Assembly (NCBI GenBank): GCA_964429385.1 | Contig: CAYSBR010000017.1 | Location: 1-64,000, forward strand | Length of the DNA: 64,000 nucleotides | Direction: 5' to 3' | Origin: UBA2377 sp964429385 | GTDB taxonomy: Bacteria; Verrucomicrobiota; Verrucomicrobiia; Opitutales; Opitutaceae | Part shown: positions 26,505-35,003 of the stretch, piece after piece | How the letters are laid out: each line of letters opens with the position of its first letter | Numbering within the stretch: position 1 is the first letter of the stretch | The notes under the pieces: model-generated | What the model saw: only the letters and a program-made list of their open reading frames with translations | The model's database searches: none | Told to the model about the DNA's origin: nothing | Translations under genes and position numbers: made by a program

Positions 26505-27347
26505 TCACTCCGCTAGCGGCCGGACAAACTTCAGCCCCTCTCGCACGAACCTATCGCCGTCGGGGCACTGGTCCCTAAACATCCCGCGCTGGAAGCCGAA
26601 GTCGCCCAGCGCGGTGTTGTAGCTCTCGAACTCGACAAACTCCGCCGGGGTCTCGCGCACGGCGGCAAAGATCTCCGGCCACGGCATGAGCCCGCCGCCC
26701 GGCACTCCGCGGTCGTTTTCGCAGGCATGCAGCGCCATCAGGCGCGGACCAACCTGGCGGATCTCCGCCGGCAGGTCGCGCACTTCCGTCGCCAGATGAT
26801 AGGTATCGATCGCAATCTTGAGATGCGGGTGCGCGGCGAGCTCCACCAGCCGCAGCGCCTGCGAGGGGGTGTTGACCATGTGCGTACGAAACCGGCTCAT
26901 CGGCTCGATGCCGAGGCCGACGCCGGCTTGTTGCGCATGAGCAGCAAGGCCGTGCAGCCCCTCGGCCGTGCGCGCATATTCATCGGGAGGCGGACGACGG
27001 CGCAGCACCTTGCCGGGCCGGCCGTAAAGCGCACCCGAATAGGCCCGCGCGTCCAGCGAGGCCGCGAGATCAATCTGCCGGCGATGCCAGTCAAACGCGA
27101 GGCGCCGGTTTGCCGGATCATCATCCGACAGATCCGCGCCTTCAGGCCATTGCCCGCCGGGGCCGAGCACAATTCCCATCCCCGCATCTTCCGCCGCCCG
27201 CCTGGTCAGCCCGGGATCGAACTGCACATCGTCGCCGATGGAGATTTCCAGCAGGTCGAGGCCAAGGGATCGGGCGCGCTGAAAGAGGCCGACTTCACGA
27301 TCCGACCACGCTTCGGTCCAGAGGTAAATATGGCCGGCATATTTCAT
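26505..27347 (-). CDS. Sugar isomerase/epimerase (D-tagatose 3-epimerase / TIM-barrel family)
   Basis: 280 residues. It belongs to the xylose-isomerase-like TIM-barrel superfamily and most resembles ketose 3-epimerases. The four metal ligands can be placed: Glu in GLGIEPMSRFRTHMVNT, Asp in KIAIDTYHLATEVRD, His in LMALHACENDRGVPGGG, Glu in FVEFESYN. The ENDRG.PG segment is characteristic of D-tagatose/D-psicose 3-epimerases. A role in converting a ketose from plant or algal sugars fits the neighbouring rhamnose genes, but the substrate is not determined. The start at 27347 (MKYAGHIYLW) was chosen; an alternative ATG is at 27365. Confidence 0.85.
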   Translation of the reverse strand: MKYAGHIYLWTEAWSDREVGLFQRARSLGLDLLEISIGDDVQFDPGLTRRAAEDAGMGIVLGPGGQWPEGADLSDDDPANRRLAFDWHRRQIDLAASLDARAYSGALYGRPGKVLRRRPPPDEYARTAEGLHGLAAHAQQAGVGLGIEPMSRFRTHMVNTPSQALRLVELAAHPHLKIAIDTYHLATEVRDLPAEIRQVGPRLMALHACENDRGVPGGGLMPWPEIFAAVRETPAEFVEFESYNTALGDFGFQRGMFRDQCPDGDRFVREGLKFVRPLAE

Positions 27348-27452
27348 AGTTTTCGACGGGTTCATTTTCCGCGAATTACGCAGATCGCCGCGGATATGGG
27401 GAATCCAAATCACCGTATATCAGCAAAAGCCAAATCTTCTCCGGGCATCGGA

Positions 27453-27500
27453 CGCCATGATATGGCGCTTGAATTATTTATAACGTTAGATAACGTTTTA
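27453..27500 (+). promoter_or_regulatory. AT-rich upstream region with palindromes before the nucleotidyltransferase gene
   Basis: Just before the ATG at 27505 lie a perfect hyphenated palindrome, CGCCAT-gat-ATGGCG (27453-27467), and two copies of TAACGTT (27481 and 27491, ten bases apart; the first extends to the palindrome TAACGTTA). The block is strikingly AT-rich for this genome. No Shine-Dalgarno sequence is visible. This is the layout expected of an autoregulated promoter, but the assignment is inference. Confidence 0.45.
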
Positions 27501-27504
27501 TTTA

Positions 27505-28056
27505 ATGCCTTATGAATCATTGGATTCAGCACGCCTTACCCAAGCCTTGCGGCGCTTGGGCGCGCTGGCCGCGTCCGAAGGGCTGCAACTGGAATTGGCC
27601 CTCTACGGCGGCGCGGTTTTCACCTTGGTCTATGGTTCGCGTGACAGCACCAAAGACATTGATGCGCTGATTCGGCCTGCCGACGCCGGCCAACGACTCG
27701 CGCGGCAAGTCGCGCGCGAGCAAGGTCTGCCCGAAGATTGGGTCAATTCCGACGTCGTTCAGTTTTTGTCCGAGCGTGAAGCCAGGCGACCCCTGACCGA
27801 TCCCTCCTTTGGCCCCGGCCTCGTCATCACCGTGCCTACGGCGGCCTACTTGCTGGCGCTGAAGCTGCGCGCCTGCCGTCCGCCGCTGCCCGGTTATCCG
27901 GGGGACGAGCCCGACATCCGCTTCCTGCTCGGCAAAATCAAACCGGCCTCGCGGCAGGAGGTGGAGACTCTTTTCGCCCGTTTCTTCCCACACGATGCGC
28001 TGGGCGAACGCGCGCTCGAAATCATCGACGATGCCCTGGCCGGCAACCACGCCTGA
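27505..28056 (+). CDS. DUF6036-type nucleotidyltransferase-like protein (possible toxin)
   Basis: 183 residues. The N-terminal half has a minimal nucleotidyltransferase signature: LALYGGAVFTLVYGSRDSTKDIDALIRP, with Gly-Gly, then Asp-x-Asp. It is followed by QVAREQGLPEDWVNSDVVQFL, typical of DUF6036 proteins, and TAAYLLALKLRACRP. Related proteins occur in two-gene modules, often regarded as toxin-antitoxin or defence-like, where the enzyme may transfer nucleotides to tRNA or to its partner. The next gene starts six bases after this stop. The AT-rich promoter with palindromes, the absence of a ribosome-binding site and the location beside an inserted ATPase all suggest an acquired module. Confidence 0.72.
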   Translation: MPYESLDSARLTQALRRLGALAASEGLQLELALYGGAVFTLVYGSRDSTKDIDALIRPADAGQRLARQVAREQGLPEDWVNSDVVQFLSEREARRPLTDPSFGPGLVITVPTAAYLLALKLRACRPPLPGYPGDEPDIRFLLGKIKPASRQEVETLFARFFPHDALGERALEIIDDALAGNHA

Positions 28057-28062
28057 GCCCCC

Positions 28063-28599
28063 ATGCAACCACGCCCACAAACCCTTGCCGAAGTGGCCGC
28101 CCGCGCCGATTCACTCGAACATTTCGGCCGCGAACTCGCGGACTGGCTGCACACCGTGCGCGCGCTCTCCTCCCGGCCCGCGCTCGCGCGCGCCATCGCC
28201 GACGCCCCCTCGCCGCTCGCCGCGAAATTTCCCGAAGGCGCGCTGGCCGACGCCACCCTGGCCGCTTACGCGGATTTTCTGGCCGAACGCATCCGCATCG
28301 CCCCGCCCGCATGGTGCCTCGCGCCGGAACGTATCGCCACCGAGCCGTGGTTCGCCAGCGACGGCCCCCGCTCGCGGCTCTTTGCGCTGCGCGACACTCC
28401 GCCGGCCTTCAAACGCCGCAATCTTTTCACGACCGCGCCCGATCTGCCGGTGCGCCTGCGCCGCGGCCGTCCGCCGGTCAGCGCCGAGACCAAGCGCGCC
28501 AAAAACGCCGCGCGCCAGCGGCGGTTTCAGCAGAAACGCCGGCAACTCCTCCACGAGTTGCTGCACGCACAGCGGGTCAATAACACTGGAACTCCGTAG
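28063..28599 (+). CDS. Unknown partner protein of the nucleotidyltransferase
   Basis: 178 residues, no family name known to me. The N-terminal half is helical (TLAEVAARADSLEHFGRELADWL). The middle has PPAWCLAPERIATEPWFA, then RLFALRDTPPAFKRRNLFT. Short proteins with such a PAW..PER...PWF...(S/T)PPAF+RRN pattern are, as I recall, commonly encoded beside nucleotidyltransferase genes. The C-terminal 50 residues are very basic (RLRRGRPPVSAETKRAKNAARQRR...), so nucleic-acid binding is plausible. Its coupling to the preceding gene makes it a candidate antitoxin or regulator; that is inference from position. It ends convergently with panE, 24 bases away. Confidence 0.6.
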   Translation: MQPRPQTLAEVAARADSLEHFGRELADWLHTVRALSSRPALARAIADAPSPLAAKFPEGALADATLAAYADFLAERIRIAPPAWCLAPERIATEPWFASDGPRSRLFALRDTPPAFKRRNLFTTAPDLPVRLRRGRPPVSAETKRAKNAARQRRFQQKRRQLLHELLHAQRVNNTGTP

Positions 28600-28623
28600 C
28601 GTTTCAGCCAGCCACTTGCCCGC

Positions 28624-29550
28624 TCAGGCAAGGTTGCCTCCGCACGCCGCGAGGACCTCCGCGTAAAGCCGCGCCAGCCGCGGCACCACCACCCCGGCCT
28701 GCCGGGCCCGCCGCAACGGTTCGCCCCAAATGGACTCGATCTCCACTTCGCGGCCGGCCTGAAAATCCAACAGGCTCGAGGGTGGATACGCGCCCAGCGG
28801 GGGTGTCTTGTCGAATTGCTCCCGCAAAAACTCATCCGGGATCGAAAACCCGAATCCCGCCGCCGCGGCCTGCACCTCGCGCATCAAGACGCGCACTTCT
28901 TCCGCCAAAGCCGGATCGCCACACAACCGGTCGGTCGTGAGCCCGCCCCGGGCAATGGCCAGGCCGTTGAAGGGAATGTTCCACACCAGCTTGCGCCAGC
29001 GCGCCTCCAGCAGGTTTGCCGCCAGATGAGTCTTCACTCCCGCGGCTTCAAGCTGCAGGGCGAGCCGGCGCGTGCGCTCCAGCGGACGGCGTTCAAATTC
29101 GCCCAGCGTGATCAGGCCCGGATGAAAACACCTGATCTCACCCGGCGCCGTGCGGTTCGCGGCGATGAACGCCAGCCCGCCCATCACACGCTCCGCGCCA
29201 AACCGGGCCGCCAGCTGCTCGTCGGAACCCAGCCCGTTTTGCAGCGTAAAAATCACCGTCTCCGGCCCGAGCATCGGCGGCAGCAAGTGCGCCAGCGCAT
29301 CATTGGCCGTGGTCTTGAGCGTCACGATAATGAGGTCAACCGGCCCCACCTCCGCCGGCGTACCACAGGTGATGACCGGGCTCAGCTCCTGCACCCCGGC
29401 CTTTTCCTGCAAACGGATCGAGCCCCGCGCGCGCACCGCCGCGAGATCGGAACGCAGGAGAAAACGCACTTCCGCCCCGGCCAGCGCGAGGCGCGCGCCA
29501 TAGTAGGTGCCGATGGCTCCCGCCCCGACGATCGCAATCCGTGAATACAT
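28624..29550 (-). CDS. panE: 2-dehydropantoate 2-reductase (ketopantoate reductase)
   Basis: NADPH-dependent reduction of ketopantoate to pantoate in pantothenate/CoA synthesis. 308 residues. The Rossmann motif RIAIVGAGAIGTYYGARLA is at the N-terminus. IIVTLKTTAND and FTLQNGLGSDE are the second conserved block. ARWRKLVWNIPFNGLAIARGG contains the catalytic Lys region, and the tail SLLDFQAGREVEIESIWGE provides the substrate-binding Ser/Glu area. It stands alone on the minus strand. A panC-like gene lies 3 kb away, but the aldolase genes separate them. Family members include paralogues acting on other 2-oxoacids. Confidence 0.88.
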   Translation of the reverse strand: MYSRIAIVGAGAIGTYYGARLALAGAEVRFLLRSDLAAVRARGSIRLQEKAGVQELSPVITCGTPAEVGPVDLIIVTLKTTANDALAHLLPPMLGPETVIFTLQNGLGSDEQLAARFGAERVMGGLAFIAANRTAPGEIRCFHPGLITLGEFERRPLERTRRLALQLEAAGVKTHLAANLLEARWRKLVWNIPFNGLAIARGGLTTDRLCGDPALAEEVRVLMREVQAAAAGFGFSIPDEFLREQFDKTPPLGAYPPSSLLDFQAGREVEIESIWGEPLRRARQAGVVVPRLARLYAEVLAACGGNLA

Positions 29551-29616
29551 GCCCCTCTTCCTACAGGAAAGAATCCGGCGGATGAAAACTTAATCCAAGA
29601 GAAGGACCGGGGCCGG

Positions 29617-29656
29617 GCCAAAAAGAAGCCGGGACGGAATCGCTTCCGCCCCGGCT
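29617..29656 (-). terminator. Terminator after the rhamnulose-phosphate aldolase/dehydrogenase gene
   Basis: On the minus strand a 13-position stem (AGCCGGGGCGGAA / TTCCGTCCCGGCT, one mismatch) closes a 4-nt loop and is followed by TTCTTTTTGG. It lies about 30 bases beyond the stop codon at 29688. Confidence 0.85.
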
Positions 29657-29687
29657 GATCAAAACATGACAGGAAACACCGGTCGCC

Positions 29688-31880
29688 TCAGCGCAGGAAC
29701 GCCTCGTGCAGGCCGCCGTCCACGGTGATGACCTGGCCGGTGGTTTTGCTGAGGCGCTGGCTGACGAGGAGGAAATACGCCTCGGCCTGGTCGGCGGGCG
29801 TGATCGGCGCCTTCGTCAGCGTGCGATCAGCGTAGAACTGCGCGAGCTTGCTGGTGAGCGACTCGGTCGGCTCGTCGTCGGTGTAGGGGATGTTGTATTT
29901 CGCGAGCGAGCCGATGACGCGGTCGCGGGGGAACATCGCGGAGCCCTTCACGACGGTCGCGGGAGCGACGCCGTTGACGCGCACCACCGGCGCCAGCTCG
30001 ATGGCGAGCTCACGCACGAGGTGGTTGGCGGCGGCCTTCGAGGTGTCGTAGGCGACGGAGCCCTTCTTCGCCACGACGGCGTTGGCCGAGGTGGTGAGGA
30101 CGAGCTGGCCCTTGAGGCCCTGCTCCTTCCAGGTCTTCGCGGCCTCGTCGCCGACGATATAGCTGCCGGTGACGTTGACGTTGAAGGTGAAAAACCACTT
30201 GTCGTCGGGGATGTGGCCGGTCGTGTCGCTGGGCCAGAAGACGCCCGCGGTGACGATGATCGAGTCGAAGCCGCCGTAGGCGAGCGCCACCTGGTCGAGC
30301 ATGGCGCGCACGCTGGTGCGGTCGGTGATATTGGCGGCGAGACCGAGGGCGGGGCCGCAGCCGGAGATGCCGGAACCGGCGACGCCGATGCCCTGGCCGA
30401 GCTTGGCGGTGATCTCGTTCGCGGTGGCCTCGGCCGTCTCCAGCTTCATGTCCACGCACACGATGTTGGCGCCTTCCTTGGAGATGCGGTGGGCGGTCTC
30501 CTTGCCGATGCCGGAGCCGGCGCCGACGATGATGATGGTCTGGCGGGCGAGTTCCTTCTCGGCGGGCATGCGCTTGAGCTTCGCCTCTTCGAGGAGCCAG
30601 TATTCGATGTCGAAGGCCTCCTGCTGCGGGAGAGCGATGTAGCGATCAATCGCCTCGGCGCCGCGCATGACTTCGACGGCGCAGTTGTAGAACTCGGCGG
30701 TGACGCGCGACTCGGACTTGTCCTTGCCCCACGCGATCATGCCGAGACCGGGGATGAGGACGACGGTCGGGTTGGCGTCGCGCTGCGCGGGCGAGTTGGC
30801 GTGTTTGCACTTCGCGTAGTAGGCGGCATAGTCCTTGCGATACTGTTCGAGGCCGGCGGCGAGCTTGGCCTTGAGGGCGGCGAGATCCTCGGCCTGCGGA
30901 TTCCAATCCACGTAGAGCGGCTTGATCTTGGTGCGAAGGAAATGATCGGGGCAGCTCGTGCCGAGTTCGGCGAGCCGCGGAGCGTCCTTCGAGTTGACGA
31001 AGCGCAGGATCTTCTCGTCGTCCTGGATGGTGCCGATGAAGCGCTTTTGCTGCGACACCTGGCCGCGGAGCCACGGGAGGATGGCGGCAAAGGCCGCACG
31101 GCGCGGCGCCTCGTCGAGGGTCTGGTATTTCGCGCCGCCGAAAGCCGCGGCGTCGCCGCCCTTCTCCGCGTATTTCTTCTCGATGTAGGCGGCCGCCTTC
31201 TCGATGCAGTCGAGCGTGTAGGTGTAGCAGGCCTTCTCGTCGTTGTCCCACGAGATGAAGCCGTGCTGGCCCATCATGATGGATTTCACCTGCGGGTTGG
31301 CGCGGACGATCTCCTGCATGGCGAGGCCGAGCTCGAAGCCGGGGCGCATCCACTTCACGTAGGCCATCTCGCCGCCGAAGATTTCCTGCGTGAGCTTTTC
31401 GCAGCTGGCCGAGGCCGCGATCGAGATGATCGCGTTGGGGTGCATGTGATCCACGAACTTCGCCGGGATGAAGCTGTGCAGCGGCGTGTCGATCGAGGAA
31501 GCGCGCGGGTTGAGGTTGAACGTGGTGTGAGTGTACATGCCCACCATGTCGTCCTCGGCCTGCGATTTCAGGCCCTTGTCGGCGCGGGCCGCATAGACCT
31601 TTTGCAGATCGATCAGCTTCTGCTGGTAGAGGGAGGAGAAATTCTCGCGCTTGCTGGTGCGCAGATCGCCGCCGGAACCTTTGACCCAAAGGACCTCGAC
31701 GTCCTGGCCGGAGAGCGGATCCTTTTCGGCGAGCTTCGACGAGGTGTTGCCACCGCCGGTGTTGGTGATTCGCTGGTCGCTGCCGAGCAGGTTGGAGCGA
31801 TAGACGAGGCGCTCGACCTGGTCGAGCGACGCGGCTTTCGCATCATCCCAGAGATAGTTAACGTATTGGTAGGAGGACAT
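29688..31880 (-). CDS. Bifunctional rhamnulose-1-phosphate aldolase / short-chain dehydrogenase (RhaEW type)
   Basis: 730 residues. The N-terminal half (about 1-430) is a class II aldolase domain (GSDQRITNTGGGNTSSKL, VLWVKGSGGDLRT, DHMHPNAIISIAAS with the metal His pair, MMGQHGFISWDND). It cleaves L-rhamnulose-1-phosphate to dihydroxyacetone phosphate and L-lactaldehyde. The C-terminal half (about 450-730) is a short-chain dehydrogenase: IIIVGAGSGIGKETAHRI cofactor motif, IIVTAGV, then Ser in LTTSANAVVA and the YDTSKAA catalytic motif. It converts lactaldehyde, probably to lactate. This fused enzyme is typical of phosphorylative rhamnose pathways in Bacillus and several other phyla. It completes the route begun by rhaB in this window. 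Confidence 0.93.
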   Translation of the reverse strand: MSSYQYVNYLWDDAKAASLDQVERLVYRSNLLGSDQRITNTGGGNTSSKLAEKDPLSGQDVEVLWVKGSGGDLRTSKRENFSSLYQQKLIDLQKVYAARADKGLKSQAEDDMVGMYTHTTFNLNPRASSIDTPLHSFIPAKFVDHMHPNAIISIAASASCEKLTQEIFGGEMAYVKWMRPGFELGLAMQEIVRANPQVKSIMMGQHGFISWDNDEKACYTYTLDCIEKAAAYIEKKYAEKGGDAAAFGGAKYQTLDEAPRRAAFAAILPWLRGQVSQQKRFIGTIQDDEKILRFVNSKDAPRLAELGTSCPDHFLRTKIKPLYVDWNPQAEDLAALKAKLAAGLEQYRKDYAAYYAKCKHANSPAQRDANPTVVLIPGLGMIAWGKDKSESRVTAEFYNCAVEVMRGAEAIDRYIALPQQEAFDIEYWLLEEAKLKRMPAEKELARQTIIIVGAGSGIGKETAHRISKEGANIVCVDMKLETAEATANEITAKLGQGIGVAGSGISGCGPALGLAANITDRTSVRAMLDQVALAYGGFDSIIVTAGVFWPSDTTGHIPDDKWFFTFNVNVTGSYIVGDEAAKTWKEQGLKGQLVLTTSANAVVAKKGSVAYDTSKAAANHLVRELAIELAPVVRVNGVAPATVVKGSAMFPRDRVIGSLAKYNIPYTDDEPTESLTSKLAQFYADRTLTKAPITPADQAEAYFLLVSQRLSKTTGQVITVDGGLHEAFLR

Positions 31881-31923
31881 GTGGAAGCTTGGTTGAGAGT
31901 TGGGTGTCGAGAGTTGCGCGCGA

Positions 31924-32685
31924 TCAAAGGCCGAGGGCCTGCTGGCGGTAATGTTCGTCGGGGCGGCCCGCGATCCGCGTCACCTGCGCCGGGGTCAGAA
32001 AACGCGGGCGCCCGAGCAGGCTGGCGCCGATGAACACCTCCGCCGCCTTGGCCGCCATGAGGGAGGTGGCGAGAACCGACTCGGGCGTGCCGCCGAGTGC
32101 GATGAGGCCGTGGTTCTCGAGCAGGATGACGCGCGGCGGCCGGGCGGTGCGCTTGATGAAAGCGAGAACCGCGCGGCGGATGGCCTGCGCGAGCTTGAGG
32201 CCGGGATCGGTGTAGGGCACGAGCACCGACTCGACGCCGCAGCACACGATTTCATCGGGACAGGCGCGCCGGCGCGCAAACATGCCCGCGCGCGGCGTGC
32301 AGAGAATCTTGTTCACCTCGACCGGATGCGTGTGCCCGACGAAGTTCACGCCGGGCAGCGTCAGCAGCCAGGCATGAAACATGGCCTCAACGGAGGGCTT
32401 TTTCGCCGCGGGGTCCACCCGGGCCGCGAAGAGTTTTTCATCAATGGCCGCATCGCTCAGGCTGCGGGCCTCAAGCACGGCCAGCAGATCCGCAAAGCGG
32501 CACTCGGTCACGCCCGCGGCGGTCAGACCACCGAGATTGGAGCCGCTGGCTTTGACGAGAAAGGTCTCGTCCGAGACACGGGCCGAGGTGTTGCCCTCTC
32601 CCAGAATCGCCAGCCGGCGCTCCTCGCGACCGAGTTGGTGCGATAAGTCGAGCAAGCGGGGAAGCAACGGGGACGGGGCGGCCAT
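31924..32685 (-). CDS. Class II aldolase/adducin-family protein
   Basis: 253 residues. A zinc-type class II aldolase fold, with GEGNTSARV, FLVKASGSNLGGL, the metal-binding pair in FVGHTHPVEVNKIL and the later His in ILLENHGLIALGGTPE. Relatives include fuculose-phosphate aldolase, rhamnulose-phosphate aldolase and ribulose-phosphate epimerases. Since the fused aldolase directly downstream (43-base gap, same strand) already covers rhamnulose-1-phosphate, this one may handle another deoxysugar phosphate or a related oxidised sugar acid. The start at 32685 (MAAPSPLLPRLL) was chosen over 32724 on length. Confidence 0.82.
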   Translation of the reverse strand: MAAPSPLLPRLLDLSHQLGREERRLAILGEGNTSARVSDETFLVKASGSNLGGLTAAGVTECRFADLLAVLEARSLSDAAIDEKLFAARVDPAAKKPSVEAMFHAWLLTLPGVNFVGHTHPVEVNKILCTPRAGMFARRRACPDEIVCCGVESVLVPYTDPGLKLAQAIRRAVLAFIKRTARPPRVILLENHGLIALGGTPESVLATSLMAAKAAEVFIGASLLGRPRFLTPAQVTRIAGRPDEHYRQQALGL

Positions 32686-32749
32686 GAGACCATTCAGTGA
32701 TAGATTTTGGTAGATTTCCACCAAAAACTGGCAAGCAGACTAACCTACT

Positions 32750-33592
32750 TTAAAACAGCACGTTATCTATGATTCGAATCTCATCCACCCAGGCCGCGAT
32801 GGCGAGCATGGCCCGGCCGGGCTCAAGCGTACGCACGGGCTCCATCGTGATCGGATCAATCACGGTGATGTAGATGATCCGCACGCGGCGGTGCTGGCTC
32901 AGGATGTGCGTGACCTCGGCCACGAGCCGGTCGGGACTGCGCACCCCGCCATCGAACATTTCTTTCACCCGGGCCAGGGCTTTGCTGAGGGCCAGGGCTT
33001 CCTGCCGCTGGCTGGGGGTATATTCCCGGTTGCGCACGGCGGCGGCCAGGCCATCGGGTTCGCGCACGGTCGGCACCACGACCACCTCGACCGGAAGAAG
33101 CAGGTCAACGACCAGCTTGCGCGCAATGGCGGCGCGCTGGGCCGTCTTTTGCCCGAAATAAGCGAAGTGCGGGCGGATCAAGTTGAAAAAAATCGCCGTG
33201 ATCGTGGTCACCCCGCGAAAGTGGGACGGTCGCGACGGACCGCAGAGCTGCCGGCTGATCGTCTCCTCGATCACATAGCTGGAAAACCCTCGCGGATAGA
33301 TTTCCTCGGCCTCCGGGATGAACAGCGCCGCCACCCCGCAACGCTCGCACAACGCCGCGTCCCCGGCAGGGTCGCGCGGGTAGTTGGCCACCAGTTCATT
33401 GGGCGCAAACTGCAGGGGATTGATGAAACAGCTGACCACCACGACATCGGCCCGCGCCACCGCCGCGCGGATGAGCGCCTCCTGCCCGGTGTGCAACGCC
33501 CCCATCGTGGGCACCAATGCGATGCTCCGGCCTTCCTTGTGCCAGTGTTCGGCCGCCGTCCGCATCTCGGCTGTCGTCGTAATCGTTTGCAT
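32750..33592 (-). CDS. panC: Pantothenate synthetase family protein with altered active-site motifs
   Basis: 280 residues, colinear with pantoate-beta-alanine ligase. The fold-specific segments are present: LVPTMGALHTG, VVSCFINPLQFAPNELVANYPR, LCGPSRPSHFRGVTTI, FNLIRPHFAYFGQK and IRIIDNVLF. Several normally invariant residues differ. The second His of the HxGH nucleotide motif is Gln (HTGQ), GEKD reads GQKT, and the SSRN loop reads AVRN. It may be a divergent but working PanC or a paralogue with another ligase substrate. The start at 33592 (MQTITTTAEM) was chosen as the family start. It lies 64 bases upstream of the aldolase gene on the same strand. Confidence 0.8.
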   Translation of the reverse strand: MQTITTTAEMRTAAEHWHKEGRSIALVPTMGALHTGQEALIRAAVARADVVVVSCFINPLQFAPNELVANYPRDPAGDAALCERCGVAALFIPEAEEIYPRGFSSYVIEETISRQLCGPSRPSHFRGVTTITAIFFNLIRPHFAYFGQKTAQRAAIARKLVVDLLLPVEVVVVPTVREPDGLAAAVRNREYTPSQRQEALALSKALARVKEMFDGGVRSPDRLVAEVTHILSQHRRVRIIYITVIDPITMEPVRTLEPGRAMLAIAAWVDEIRIIDNVLF

Positions 33593-33746
33593 GGGAAACG
33601 TCGGACTTGAAGTAATGGGGCCCGCCACGTTTGTTCAAGTTTTTCGCCACCTCTTTTCATCATGCTCCATCGGCACACCATCCCCGCCATCCCCAAGGCG
33701 GCCTCCCCCTGAGCCCCGCCTCCCAAGCGCCGCCCCCTTTTTCACC

Positions 33747-34970
33747 ATGATTCGCATCAACGAAAACTACACGAAGCTCAAAGCTTCCTATCTGTTCAGC
33801 GATATCGCCAAAAGGGTCGGCGCCTACACCGCCGCCAATCCCTCGAAGCCCGTCATCCGCCTCGGCATCGGCGACGTCACCGAGCCTCTGCCGCCCGCCT
33901 GCCTTGAGGCCTTCCACGCCGGGGTCAACGAACTGGCCGACCGCACCACCTTCAAAGGCTACGGCCCCGAACAAGGTTACGCCTTTCTCCGCGAAGCCAT
34001 CGCGCAGCATGACTACGCCGCCCGCGGCTGCGCCATCGAGGCCGACGAGATCTTTGTCTCCGACGGCTCCAAGTGCGACTGCGGCAACATCCAGGAAATC
34101 TTCGGCGCCGACATCCGCCTCGCCATTCCCGACCCGGTTTATCCCGTTTACGTGGACACCAACGTCATGGCCGGCCGCACGGGCGCCAATGTCAACGGCC
34201 GCTACGAAGGCATCACCTACCTGGAGAGCACCCCCGCCAACGGCTACGTGCCCGCCATTCCCTCGGTTGCGACCGACCTCATCTATCTCTGCTTCCCCAA
34301 CAACCCGACCGGCGCCGTGGCCACGCGTGAGCAGCTCGCCGCCTGGGTCGCCTACGCCAAGGCCAACCAGGCGATCATCCTCTTCGACTCCGCCTACGAA
34401 GCCTACATCCGCGATCCGCAGATCCCCCACTCCATCTACGAGATCCCGGGCGCGCGCGACGTGGCCATCGAGTTCCGCAGCTTCTCCAAGACCGCCGGCT
34501 TCACCGGCACGCGCTGCGCCTACCTCGTCGTCCCGAAGTCACTCCAAGCCTACGATGCCGCCGGCCACGCCCACTCCGTCCACGCGCTTTGGAACCGCCG
34601 TCACAGCACCAAGTTCAACGGCGTCTCCTACCCCGTGCAGAAGGCCGCCGCCGCCATCTACACCGACGCCGGCAAGCAGCAGGTGAAGGCGATGACCGAT
34701 TTCTACCTCGGCAACGCCGCGCTCATCCGCGAGGCCGTCGCCGGCCTCGGCCTCGCCTGTGTCGGCGGCGACAACGCCCCCTACATCTGGATCAACACCG
34801 GCAAGGATTCCTGGGCCTTCTTCGACAAGCTGCTGAACGAGGCGCAGGTCGTCTGCACCCCGGGCGCCGGCTTCGGCAAGTGCGGTGAAGGCCACGTGCG
34901 CATCAGCGCCTTCAATTCACGCAGCAATGTCGAGCAAGCCCTTGAGCGCATCGCCCGGGCGTTGAAGTGA
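33747..34970 (+). CDS. dapL: LL-diaminopimelate aminotransferase
   Basis: Converts tetrahydrodipicolinate directly to LL-2,6-diaminopimelate in lysine and peptidoglycan synthesis. This route is typical of plants, Chlamydiae, Verrucomicrobiota and a few others. 407 residues, expected length. It starts MIRINENYTKLKASYLFSDIAKRV, matching the family N-terminus, followed by IRLGIGDVTEPLP. The pyridoxal-phosphate site is SFSKTAGFTGTRCAYLVVP. YLCFPNNPTGAV and FNGVSYPVQKAA are also diagnostic. The ATG at 33747 was used; the longer in-frame extension is not conserved. It is divergent from panC. Confidence 0.96.
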   Translation: MIRINENYTKLKASYLFSDIAKRVGAYTAANPSKPVIRLGIGDVTEPLPPACLEAFHAGVNELADRTTFKGYGPEQGYAFLREAIAQHDYAARGCAIEADEIFVSDGSKCDCGNIQEIFGADIRLAIPDPVYPVYVDTNVMAGRTGANVNGRYEGITYLESTPANGYVPAIPSVATDLIYLCFPNNPTGAVATREQLAAWVAYAKANQAIILFDSAYEAYIRDPQIPHSIYEIPGARDVAIEFRSFSKTAGFTGTRCAYLVVPKSLQAYDAAGHAHSVHALWNRRHSTKFNGVSYPVQKAAAAIYTDAGKQQVKAMTDFYLGNAALIREAVAGLGLACVGGDNAPYIWINTGKDSWAFFDKLLNEAQVVCTPGAGFGKCGEGHVRISAFNSRSNVEQALERIARALK

Positions 34971-35003
34971 CATCGCACCATCCGACCTTGGCCACGCGGG
35001 CCA

